Positions 52,999 through 61,088 of a DNA stretch of 64,000 nucleotides are shown here, one piece after another. The stretch lies in contig BRYA01000287.1 in assembly GCA_030267965.1 (NCBI GenBank), forward strand, positions 19,992 through 83,991, read 5' to 3'. The notes below the pieces were generated by a model. The model did not search any database. It was not told the DNA's origin and worked only from the letters and a program-made list of their open reading frames with translations. Each line of letters opens with the position of its first letter. Within the stretch, counting starts at the first letter, position 1. This stretch comes from Triparma columacea. Taxonomy: Eukaryota; Sar; Bolidophyceae; Parmales; Triparmaceae. The translations under genes and the position numbers were made by a program.

Positions 52999-54561
52999 TT
53001 AGTTCTCTTCAGCTATCTCGGTAATAACTCTGGTCGCCCACTCCAGCTGCGCAGTGAGGGTGGCCTTACGATGTGCATTGGCGTCCCCAGACAGGCTAAT
53101 CGGGACGTGGTCTCGGATGAACTCGGCGATATCCAGGATGTTATTAGCCTTTAAGCGCTCAAGATCCGTTCCGCGAACGAGGTGAGTTCCTTGACTTGAG
53201 AAATCTCCTCTGAATTTGACTTCCAGCCCGAATGTTTGACCGTCGTCCCCGCAGTCAACGCTCAGAATCTCCTCAATTTCCCTGTTTCCCACTTCGACTT
53301 GCGCCTTGTGGCGTTTCGGGCTGCCTTGCGAAGAAGAATTCGACTTACGAGGGCTCGGAATAGACCGGGAAACAGCAGTCCTAGGCCTAAGTTGAACGAA
53401 GGTGGAGGTAGAGAGCGTGTACGCGTGATCCTGGGACGTTGTGACGGTCATTCCCCCGACCATCTGACCGAAGAGGTACTGCAAAAAGGCGTCGCTTTTC
53501 CATCCTCCTCTGAGCATTATCGTAGCTATCGTCCTGCCTTCCAAGTAGTTGAGGACCGCATACGTGGATCGAGTAGAGTGTGCTGTCAGGTCGGAGGGCT
53601 TGATGGATAGCCTTGTTCCAAGCTCCGTGGCCGCCTCTCTCATCATGCCAGTGAGGCCATCCGAGGTGAGGGTGACGGCAGCGCCTGTCCTTGTCTTGAC
53701 GGTGGCGAGGAGGCTGGATACTGCGTCCCTACTTACGAGCTTGGCGGCGATAACACGTGACAGAGAGCGGATCGGGCACACTTTAAGGCCCGTGGGGTCC
53801 CCATAAAGCGGGTTGGAGAGGTACGACCTAGGCTTGCCGTTCCGCCCGTTCTTCTGCCTTTCAAATACTAGCACGGCGATTTTACCTAGTTGAGCGAGGG
53901 TGTCACCGGGGTTTCCCTTGAACGCGGGGTTCCATACTCCGTTCTCCACTATGGGAACATTGTCCTTCGTCATGATGGTAGCGTCCTCGAGCCTAAGCCG
54001 ATCGTCCTGACCGTTTTGGCCGATGTTGACCAGCTCGCACGGTCTGAGGCCGCACGTGCTAGCTGCTTCGATTAGGGCCGCCTGTCGATGTCGGACTGGG
54101 TCCGTGCTGCCATCCTTGGCTAGTCCGCCTAGCTCAATCACCTTCATGAGCAAGGGCCCCGTCATGGGGGTCTTCGCCACTCGAGCTGTATCTCCCTTCC
54201 TGTGTTCCCTCAGAACGTCCGCGATAATAGGGACGTAGTGCGACTGGTGGTTGTTACCTGAACCCCCACTAGGGCAACTCCATGGCGCCGGCAGCCCGCA
54301 GTATGCGAATCGTAGTGTCACGGCTGACAGGTACCCCTTGATGGCCTCAGTTTTAATAAACTCGCTCTTGTGCCCCGTTTTAACCTTACGTAGGTACATG
54401 ATGAACCCGACCCTCACTTCAGCTCTCTGACGAGTGTCGAGTGCGGTCATCATGGGGTCGAGGCCAATGCTTCTCGCGAACGAGACGTACGTCGTCCAGT
54501 TAGAGTCGAGCGTCTTCGTGCGAGCCTTGTTAGAACCGACGAGGATCTGGGCCTGCTCCAA
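52999..54561 (-). CDS. Tyrosine recombinase of the DIRS-type element
   Basis: About 520 residues. The catalytic residues of the tyrosine recombinase family are visible: Arg in STCGLRPCEL, His-x-x-Arg in TAHSTRSTYAV, Trp in RGGWKSD and the nucleophile Tyr in AFLQYLFG. It would integrate the circular cDNA without a target duplication. The codon at 54561 is TTG; the frame is open back to 54651 with no ATG, overlapping the RT end by 10 nt in the -1 frame. Expression as an RT fusion by frameshift, or by reinitiation, is therefore likely. The C-terminus is an extra ~120-residue tail. Confidence 0.85.
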   Translation of the reverse strand: MEQAQILVGSNKARTKTLDSNWTTYVSFARSIGLDPMMTALDTRQRAEVRVGFIMYLRKVKTGHKSEFIKTEAIKGYLSAVTLRFAYCGLPAPWSCPSGGSGNNHQSHYVPIIADVLREHRKGDTARVAKTPMTGPLLMKVIELGGLAKDGSTDPVRHRQAALIEAASTCGLRPCELVNIGQNGQDDRLRLEDATIMTKDNVPIVENGVWNPAFKGNPGDTLAQLGKIAVLVFERQKNGRNGKPRSYLSNPLYGDPTGLKVCPIRSLSRVIAAKLVSRDAVSSLLATVKTRTGAAVTLTSDGLTGMMREAATELGTRLSIKPSDLTAHSTRSTYAVLNYLEGRTIATIMLRGGWKSDAFLQYLFGQMVGGMTVTTSQDHAYTLSTSTFVQLRPRTAVSRSIPSPRKSNSSSQGSPKRHKAQVEVGNREIEEILSVDCGDDGQTFGLEVKFRGDFSSQGTHLVRGTDLERLKANNILDIAEFIRDHVPISLSGDANAHRKATLTAQLEWATRVITEIAEEN

Positions 54562-54641
54562 GTACGTGACGAGACCAGAGGGTGCCCAGTCCGAATCTGC
54601 CGACGTGCAAGTGAGTGTGATGTTAGGCGTGACAAGCGGAG

Positions 54642-57146
54642 TTATTCTCGGTCATCATAAGTTGTGGACTCCGTCCACACCAGCTTGAACGCCTCATCCA
54701 TATCCTCCTCTTCCATTCCTCCTCCGCCTCCATTGCCTCCTCCCCGTTTCACCACCCCCACTTGGCCTCGGTGATAACCAAAGTGGAATGCAGATTCATG
54801 CTCGGTCCGTCGAGTCCATGGGGTGGAGTCCAGGGCCTCCTGCAGCAGAGAAGCAACCGCGGCGTGCACCTGGTCCGGCCAGGTGATGAGAATGACCTGA
54901 TCGGCGGTGACCGGTAGGGAGCCAGGCCTCTGATTGAGGAGGTCAGCCACTACGGTTGGGAGGTGGGCGTCGGGGGTGACGTCCAATTGAGGGTTGGAGT
55001 CCCCGTCTCCTACCAGCAGATTCCTACTGAGGAAATCTGCGGCCCCGTTCTCTACACCCGGAACGTGCAAGGCCCTTGCCACGTAGCCGTGATCGGCGGC
55101 GTGCTGCGCCATGGCCTTGACCATATTCAACCCCGCTCTGGACCTCAAACGGAACTTTCCGGTGGCCGCCACTGCTGCTGTGTTGTCGGAGTAAGTGAGG
55201 GCGACTCTGCCCAAACTGGGGATCTCGCACAGGGACCACTGGAGCTGCAGCAGCCTGGTCTGGGTCACAATGGCGAGGAGCTCCAGTTCATTAATAGTGA
55301 TGGACCCTCCGTCACCCCGCTGTCGGATCAGGCTATTCGTAACCTCGGGGCCAAACGGAAACCTCCAGACGTAGGTAGTGTCCCCGAGCTCAAAGTGTCC
55401 CCCCATCCCTAATCCTGAGGCGTCGGTGTAACCGGTGTCCGTGACCTCCAACTCGCAGGCCACGTAAGGGAGGTAGGCCATGGGCATGGGTGGAGGTTGA
55501 GAGAGGAAATTTATCCAATCGAGTATCTCCTGGTAAATTAGGTCGATGATTAGAACCTCGTACCTTCCATGATTTAGCCGGACCTGGCAACAGGTGTACA
55601 ACTTCCAGATGGCCGTCATGTGAGCTGCGCCACCTAGCCTAGTGGCCGATATGTGTTGCAGCTTGCCCGTAAGCCGAGGCAGGCCTCTCACGTCAACCCA
55701 GTTGCCCACTCCGGGAAACGTCGTCAATAGTAGTTCCCGAACCTCCCTGGCTCGCTCTGCCTCTATCTCCACCGTTAAGTTCCTAGCGTTAACTACAATG
55801 CCGAGCATAGTGGCCCGCCCTCCAAACTTGAAGTCCTCCTTCTTCTTGGCAGATACCGGTGACGGCCATGTATCCAAGTCCTGATTTGGCTCCGGTTCCC
55901 GGTAGGCGCAGAAGAGACAGTGAAGGATAAGCTTCGATGCCTCTACATAGCGGTCCATGTACGCGCCTAATAGCACGTCGTCGACGTACGTCTCAGCGGT
56001 GTGTGTCGTGGGAGTGGGAGGGTTCGTAAAGGTGAACGGGAACATGCCTTGTGGCGCTCCGTCGTCGACTGAGCCAATCCAATCCTCATGGGGAACCGGC
56101 GCTCGAGCCTCAGGGCCGTCAAGAGCTAAGGTGCGATACAGCTCGCAGCACGATTCCGTGAGCAACGGGGCGAAGCTAGGAGAGTGCACCCCGCCTTGTA
56201 TTAACCGGAGGCAAATGAGGACGTAGTCTGGGTGAACGAGGGAGGCAAACATCCCACACTGATGAGGGTCTCCATGGAAGCGGAAGAAGCACCCGTCGAT
56301 GTCGACCTTGGCAACCCCCAATGGCAGGCCCGGTTCCCCCTTAGCCATGTTGAGCAGTGACAGAATAAGTCTAGGAAGAGCCTCGGCGCACCTAACGCGA
56401 GCGATGGCGGCGAGTTCATGCCTGTCTACTAGACCGTTTACGGAGGTATCAACACCCGCGACGGTGATCAACTCCTGAGAGGCATCCCTGATCGGCCGGC
56501 GTTTGTCTCGCCCATCGGCCAGGGTCTTTACGAGGACGTGAAACGTGGAAAGGGCTAGGGGCTCAACTACGGCCATCACGGCGTCCCTAGGTAGCAGCAG
56601 GCTGTAAGTTCTGTCCAGCTCCGTCTTGAGCTCGGCAAGGAGGTGATTCTTAGCCTCCTTCCCCCTGGCCGCAGACCACGAGTCCTGGACCTCATTCCAC
56701 CTGACGTCGATGGGAAGAGGGGACCTGCCTTGAGGGTGATGCCGGAACGGTACGGAGAAGCCCCCTGGGATGGCTGAGGCAAGGTAGGGAACAGCGGTGG
56801 GAGCCCATCTCTCAATGGCGTCCCATAGGCCGTTGATCTTCATGGTCGCCACCGATTGCAGCTCGCTTCCCGGTTCCCCTTTTATCCCTGCCCTATCCTT
56901 AACGTATTGTGCCAAGGACCCTAGGGCTCTAAGCTTCTCTCCTTCCTTGACGATCAGGTTGCGCCTAAACGTCAGTCCTCCCCCTCCTCTTCCTTCCGAC
57001 TCCACGATAAGAGGCGGGATGAGCTTGGCCCTCGTAACGTTCTCTCCGACTCGCTCACCCCCTCCTTCCCCTCCACCGAGACTGATACTCCCTTTATCCT
57101 GTCTCCCTTCCCCTTCTCCCTTATCCCCCAGCCACCCACCCCCCAC
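54642..57146 (-). CDS. Reverse transcriptase-RNase H of the DIRS-type element
   Basis: About 834 residues. The RT has VAKVDIDGCFFRF (first catalytic Asp) and TYVDDVLLGAY (YVDD). RNase H follows with TDASGLGMGG, NELELLAIVTQ, TYSDNTAAV and HVPGVENGAADFLSR, which supply the Asp-Glu-Asp-Asp set. The codon at 57146 is GTG and the first ATG is not until residue 102. The frame is continuous with gag apart from one TGA, so it may be made as a Gag-RT readthrough product. The N-terminal ~60 residues are Gly-rich. Confidence 0.88.
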   Translation of the reverse strand: MGGGWLGDKGEGEGRQDKGSISLGGGEGGGERVGENVTRAKLIPPLIVESEGRGGGGLTFRRNLIVKEGEKLRALGSLAQYVKDRAGIKGEPGSELQSVATMKINGLWDAIERWAPTAVPYLASAIPGGFSVPFRHHPQGRSPLPIDVRWNEVQDSWSAARGKEAKNHLLAELKTELDRTYSLLLPRDAVMAVVEPLALSTFHVLVKTLADGRDKRRPIRDASQELITVAGVDTSVNGLVDRHELAAIARVRCAEALPRLILSLLNMAKGEPGLPLGVAKVDIDGCFFRFHGDPHQCGMFASLVHPDYVLICLRLIQGGVHSPSFAPLLTESCCELYRTLALDGPEARAPVPHEDWIGSVDDGAPQGMFPFTFTNPPTPTTHTAETYVDDVLLGAYMDRYVEASKLILHCLFCAYREPEPNQDLDTWPSPVSAKKKEDFKFGGRATMLGIVVNARNLTVEIEAERAREVRELLLTTFPGVGNWVDVRGLPRLTGKLQHISATRLGGAAHMTAIWKLYTCCQVRLNHGRYEVLIIDLIYQEILDWINFLSQPPPMPMAYLPYVACELEVTDTGYTDASGLGMGGHFELGDTTYVWRFPFGPEVTNSLIRQRGDGGSITINELELLAIVTQTRLLQLQWSLCEIPSLGRVALTYSDNTAAVAATGKFRLRSRAGLNMVKAMAQHAADHGYVARALHVPGVENGAADFLSRNLLVGDGDSNPQLDVTPDAHLPTVVADLLNQRPGSLPVTADQVILITWPDQVHAAVASLLQEALDSTPWTRRTEHESAFHFGYHRGQVGVVKRGGGNGGGGGMEEEDMDEAFKLVWTESTTYDDRE

Positions 57147-57167
57147 CCCCCTCCCACCTCTCCCGGT

Positions 57168-59270
57168 TCAGGCCCCCGAGGGGGCCTTCCCCTCCTCTCC
57201 TCCTCCCTTATCCTGCTTCTTCTTACTCGCCGATCCCTGGCTCTTGGACCAAGCCTTGGCCTTGGCTCCCTGTCCCTTCTTCTTGACCCTGAAGCTAGGG
57301 TCGAAGTCCACAACCTCAGCCTCCGTCCATCCCCAGTGTCCTAATTGGGCTGCTGAGATCCTGTTGCTGGTAGGATGGTCGCGCTGGCAGGCTCGGTCCG
57401 CACAGAATCCCACGGCGTGCAGGTAGAAGCAAGGGGAGGTACCATAGAGACCGCGGTCGGCACTCGTCATCGCCTGCAATATGATCGCATCCTCGGATCC
57501 CCCCAGCCTAGGCAACTTACCTAACTGCAACAGGGTTCCGTCCGAATTCAAGTAGGGTTCACAAGCCCAGGCGGGCTTACTAGGGACCCTGCCGGCATCG
57601 GAGGTCGAGGCTGGGGCCTCGGCTGGGCTGGAGACGTTAATATGGAAGGAGTTGAGGGCAGCCAGTTGCTCCCCGTCACGCTTAAGGAAGGCAAGAAGGA
57701 GCGCCATCATGTCGTTAGAGTCGACTAGCGGGGAAAGGGTGGGAGGATGGGGGTTGGAGCAAGCGTCGGAGCCCCATTTCTCCAGCGAGGTGACGACGCG
57801 GGTGGAGACTTGCTTAAGGAGGAGAGTCAGGAAGCTCCTCTCTCCTTGGGTGGCTGTTCGAGCCCAAATAATCTGCTGGAACATGGCGCAATGGTCAATG
57901 CGATGACCTAGGACTAGGAGGGCCTGGGCTGTTGATGAGAGCAACCCGACGAGCGCGTCCTGGGCACCGAACACCGTCTCAAGAGAGGCAGAGGCTGCCA
58001 GAGTGCCCAGCACTGCAGCCCTAACAGAGCTGATGGCAATCCTATCCTCACTAACGCAGCCCCGGTGGAACTCAGCGACGCCCGGTGGAATGGGCCCTTG
58101 CTGGACCATCGAACTCATGAGCAGAGGGGAAAATCCCATGCAATGAGCGAGCGCGTGTGGGCTGGCCATCCCGTGTTCACATCCCATGAATACAAAGGAG
58201 CTGCAGATGGATGCGGCGACTGCCGCTGGTGACTTGCCACCGATCACGAACGACCAAGTAGGAAAGGGAACCGCCCCTGCTACGAGGGAGGAGAGGTGGG
58301 TGGCCAGGCACGTAGTGGTCAAGGCTGCCAGCACCGGAATCCCCTTCGCCATAACACCTGTGTTCTGGGTAAGGAGGGCCCTCATGCCCGACGCGGCGTC
58401 ACCGACGGTCAGACTGTCAAGGAAGGGCCTCAACACTGAGTAGGGTTTAGCCATTGCTAGGGAGTTTTGCTTCTCCTCCCTGTCTCCAGCCACTAACTCC
58501 TGGAGGGTGGTGACCACGGTGGCGTCGACCCCTTCCCCTGTCGGTCCGGGCGCCGTGTTCGACCGGAGTTCGCCGAGCTGCGTGGCGTTCACGGCCAAGC
58601 GGAGTAGAGCTTGGGCTCGGCCAGGGTCATTTTCCGCAACTGCCTGGAGTGGAATGTTGCCGTCGACCCCAAACTCACCGGTCCTGACCCTCTTGCCGCG
58701 GTGCTGGCCGGCTGCGTGAGTGTAGGTGTTCAGCAACGTGGAGAAATTGGCCTTGGAGGTGTTGAAGCAAAGGGTCAAGGCGTTGGAATGAGGACCAGAC
58801 ACCGTGTCGGGAACCGTGAGGGCATCAACGATTTCCAGGAGGGTTCGAAGATTGTCCCCATCCTTGTAGTCCTCCAGTGGTTCACCTGTAACTGCTTCAA
58901 GCTGAGCGACGAAGATGATGTGGAGCAAGCAGCTCTCACAGCGGAGAATGGAGGCATCAGAGGGCTCGTAACTTACGAGGTCCCTGTCATCCACAGGTAG
59001 ACCTAAGCTCGTACCGTAGTTAGTACGACCAAGTTCGACGCCGTAGACGACACCCCCTTGTTCCACGGCCCTTCCTACAATGCCGAAAACACGGCTGTTG
59101 GACCCACGATGGACCACGACGGTAACTATGTCGTGGGCCGTGGCCTGAACTAGCAGATGAAAGGATTGGAGTGCGCCGGACTCGAAGTCAGCCGACGCGA
59201 ACGAAGTGGTAGGTGGGCTCACTTGTCGGCTGTTGAGATCCTTGCGGATCAGTTCTGAACGAGAAGCCAT
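57168..59270 (-). CDS. gag: Gag-like protein of the DIRS-type element
   Basis: 700 residues from ATG 59270. A long helical region of unknown fold is followed near residue 625 by a CCCH zinc-finger-like motif (CFYLHAVGFCADRACQRDH), probably for RNA binding, and a basic Lys/Gly tail. It is the first gene of the element and ends at a TGA (57168-57170), after which the same frame continues into the RT. Confidence 0.7.
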   Translation of the reverse strand: MASRSELIRKDLNSRQVSPPTTSFASADFESGALQSFHLLVQATAHDIVTVVVHRGSNSRVFGIVGRAVEQGGVVYGVELGRTNYGTSLGLPVDDRDLVSYEPSDASILRCESCLLHIIFVAQLEAVTGEPLEDYKDGDNLRTLLEIVDALTVPDTVSGPHSNALTLCFNTSKANFSTLLNTYTHAAGQHRGKRVRTGEFGVDGNIPLQAVAENDPGRAQALLRLAVNATQLGELRSNTAPGPTGEGVDATVVTTLQELVAGDREEKQNSLAMAKPYSVLRPFLDSLTVGDAASGMRALLTQNTGVMAKGIPVLAALTTTCLATHLSSLVAGAVPFPTWSFVIGGKSPAAVAASICSSFVFMGCEHGMASPHALAHCMGFSPLLMSSMVQQGPIPPGVAEFHRGCVSEDRIAISSVRAAVLGTLAASASLETVFGAQDALVGLLSSTAQALLVLGHRIDHCAMFQQIIWARTATQGERSFLTLLLKQVSTRVVTSLEKWGSDACSNPHPPTLSPLVDSNDMMALLLAFLKRDGEQLAALNSFHINVSSPAEAPASTSDAGRVPSKPAWACEPYLNSDGTLLQLGKLPRLGGSEDAIILQAMTSADRGLYGTSPCFYLHAVGFCADRACQRDHPTSNRISAAQLGHWGWTEAEVVDFDPSFRVKKKGQGAKAKAWSKSQGSASKKKQDKGGGEEGKAPSGA

Positions 59271-59389
59271 CGATGCTGCGACGGGAAGCGTGCTAGCAAA
59301 CGAGAGGGCGAGTCAGTGTTGGACATGAGGACGGTGATGGATGTGTTGAATGATGTGGGTGTGATTGTGTGTGTAGGAGAAGTTGCTCT

Positions 59390-59965
59390 GGCTCTAGACA
59401 TGGTGCCACTGATGAGGCGCACAGTCTAATCCGAGCCCTGGTATTGAACCGTGTGTTTAACAGCAATACCAAAGTATAATTGGCTCTAGACAGCCGCCAC
59501 TGATGAGGCGATAAGTCTAATCTGAGCTCTTAGTGTTTAACTGGTCCACGAAGCGTGGATCTCAGCCGACAGAATTATACTCGAGCGGGGGGTTGCTCCG
59601 GCTCTAGACATGGTGCCACTGATGAGGCACGCAGTCTAATCCGAGCCCTGGTGTTGAACCGTGTGTTTAACGGCAATACCAAATTATAATTGGCTCTAGA
59701 CAGCCGCCACTGATGAGGCGATAAGTCTAATCTGAGCTCTTAGTGTTTAACTGGTTCCACGAAAGTGTGGATCTCAGCAAGCAGAATTATAATTGAGCGG
59801 AGGGTTGCTCCGGCTCTAGACATGGTGCCACTGATGAGGCACGCAGTCTAATCCGAGCCCTGGTGTTGAACCGTGTGTTTAACAGCAATACCAAAGTATA
59901 ATTGGCTCTAGACAGCCGCCACTGATGAGGCGATAAGTCTAATCCGAACCGTTATAATTGAGCAA
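59390..59965 (+). repeat. Tandem array of a structured RNA-like repeat (~210-bp period)
   Basis: Six related subunits alternate as A (starts 59390, 59600, 59812) and B (59482, 59692, 59904). Each begins GGCTCTAGAC and returns to GTCTAATC, enclosing a hairpin with the constant loop ACTGATGA. Domain B (for example 59473-59581) is closed by AGTATAATT/AATTATACT; in the next copy the G-C pair is a T-A pair. A second hairpin after A uses GGTATTG/CAATACC, or GGTGTTG with G.U. The G.U pairs hold only if RNA is made from the plus strand. No known RNA class was recognised. The last B copy is truncated. Confidence 0.7.
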
Positions 59966-60371
59966 GTCTCCTAATTCCAGGTCATGAGATTCGTACATCG
60001 AGATGATGCGCGTATGCCTATAATAGGGTCCTTCAAAGTCATTTGTGTAATGCCTCTTTCAGGTTTCCTCACTCTCATAGTTGTGAGGAGATATACGGTC
60101 TTGATCGGTCAATACGTGTAGTATGGCCGAGTATTACAGTCGAACTTACTTAGTGATCGGGTTCAACTGTATACATCGTTCGACACTCTCCCAATAATGG
60201 GGGAGGGGCTAAGCGTGGACTGCTGGAGGTGGTGGGGTTTTATGGTGTGTGACGATTCTCCGCTCTTAAAAACTTCCTGATCGGGACATAACATCATGAC
60301 GAACTCTGAGAGGCCGTCAATGACCCACGTACCGACTCAGTAAGCAGAGAGAAGAGTTGAGAATTGTGATG
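59966..60371. other. Noncoding stretch between the array and the right terminal repeat
   Basis: About 400 bases inside the DIRS-type element with no ORF and no recognised motif, presumably part of its 5' untranslated region or promoter. Confidence 0.35.
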
Positions 60372-60418
60372 CAATTTCTCCTTTCTCATTCTCGCTCAGA
60401 TTGGACCAAAAATAATTT
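60372..60418 (-). repeat. Right inverted terminal repeat of the DIRS-type element
   Basis: Inverse of the left repeat. The exact core is TCTCGCTCAGATTGG at 60390-60404. Similarity fades beyond about 60418 into AT-rich DNA. Confidence 0.65.
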
Positions 60419-60740
60419 ATAAATATTCATTTGAATATATATATATAGCTTCATAATGATACAAATTATCACCATTTGAATAATATAAGGTACGGACACT
60501 AAATCATTTCACGTTTTTTTCTTATTCAACAGCATTAATTAAATTGTGGACAAAATTGATTCTGCATATGAATAGAACATCAAAAAGATATAACATATAC
60601 TTATTTAATGATATTAAAAAATAATAATTCCAAAAAAAATCCATGGCACCCCAAATACACAAAAGCTCTAAATAATACTGGGATGCATATAATGAGATAT
60701 AATTGATAAAAAACATTAGTAATCATCAAATCAAAAAAAT
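60419..60740. other. AT-rich island
   Basis: Hand counting of 60421-60720 gives 70 G/C in 300 bases (about 23%), far below the surrounding coding DNA. It contains an (AT)n run near 60438-60448 and many A/T homopolymers. The 64-codon frame here looks like chance. Its role is unknown. Confidence 0.6.
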
Positions 60741-61088
60741 CAAATCGTGTGTCGTGTCAACGTAAACAGAAAGCGACAACATATGGGACGTAGCGAGACA
60801 CGAGTTCCAAGTAAGAATGGGCCTGCCTTCGCGCAGTGGTCACGTCGGGTGAAAATCCAGTCAATGAAAGAACAGAATAGAACAGAGTCTGGTGTGATTT
60901 TTGCCCAAATCTCCAAGGCAACCAAAACCTATTAAAGCAGTCTATGAGCTTTTCTTTGCACCATTGCTAAGAAGAATTTACCAAGAAGTATAGTACTCCA
61001 CTCTGGATATCCGCAAAGACCCCTAGAACCAATTTTTTGTATTTACTCCTTCCTCCTCCTTCCTCCTTTTCACCTCAGAACACCTTTC
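60741..61088 (+). promoter_or_regulatory. Upstream region of the RBR ligase gene
   Basis: No gene found. Base composition returns to normal. A pyrimidine-rich TCCTTCCTCCTCC stretch lies just before the ATG at 61089. Confidence 0.35.

Larger units (their letters stand above)
52457..60418 (-). mobile_element. Tyrosine-recombinase retrotransposon (DIRS-type)
   Basis: An ~8-kb element with genes on the minus strand in the order gag, RT-RNase H, tyrosine recombinase. It lacks LTRs and an integrase. Imperfect inverted repeats sharing CCAATCTGAGCGAGA lie at both ends. The gag-RT-YR order and YR replace the usual integrase, as in DIRS/PAT/Ngaro elements; I saw no methyltransferase domain. A structured tandem array lies in its 5' region. 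The outer limits are set only by where inverted similarity stops. Confidence 0.75.

Noticed and set aside
59390..59965. Hammerhead ribozymes, because of repeated CTGATGA
   Set aside because: The motif sits in a hairpin loop closed by GCC/GGC, and the required GAAA strand and cleavage-site arrangement are absent in all six subunits on both strands.
59390..59965. CRISPR array
   Set aside because: The repeats are ~90-120 bp subunits of two kinds with conserved, not unique, intervening sequence, and the context is eukaryotic with no cas genes.
59390..59965. Box C/D snoRNA cluster (TGATGA and CTGA)
   Set aside because: The C-like and D-like boxes are only ~25 nt apart, and subunit A has CCGA instead of CTGA, so no guide region could fit.
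60522..60716. 64-residue hydrophobic ORF in the AT-rich island
   Set aside because: Composition is what random AT-rich DNA gives (Phe/Tyr/Ile/Leu), with no conserved feature.
60741..60935. tRNA gene or tRNA relic
   Set aside because: No A-box/B-box pair or cloverleaf could be drawn; no tRNA was found elsewhere in the spacers by eye.
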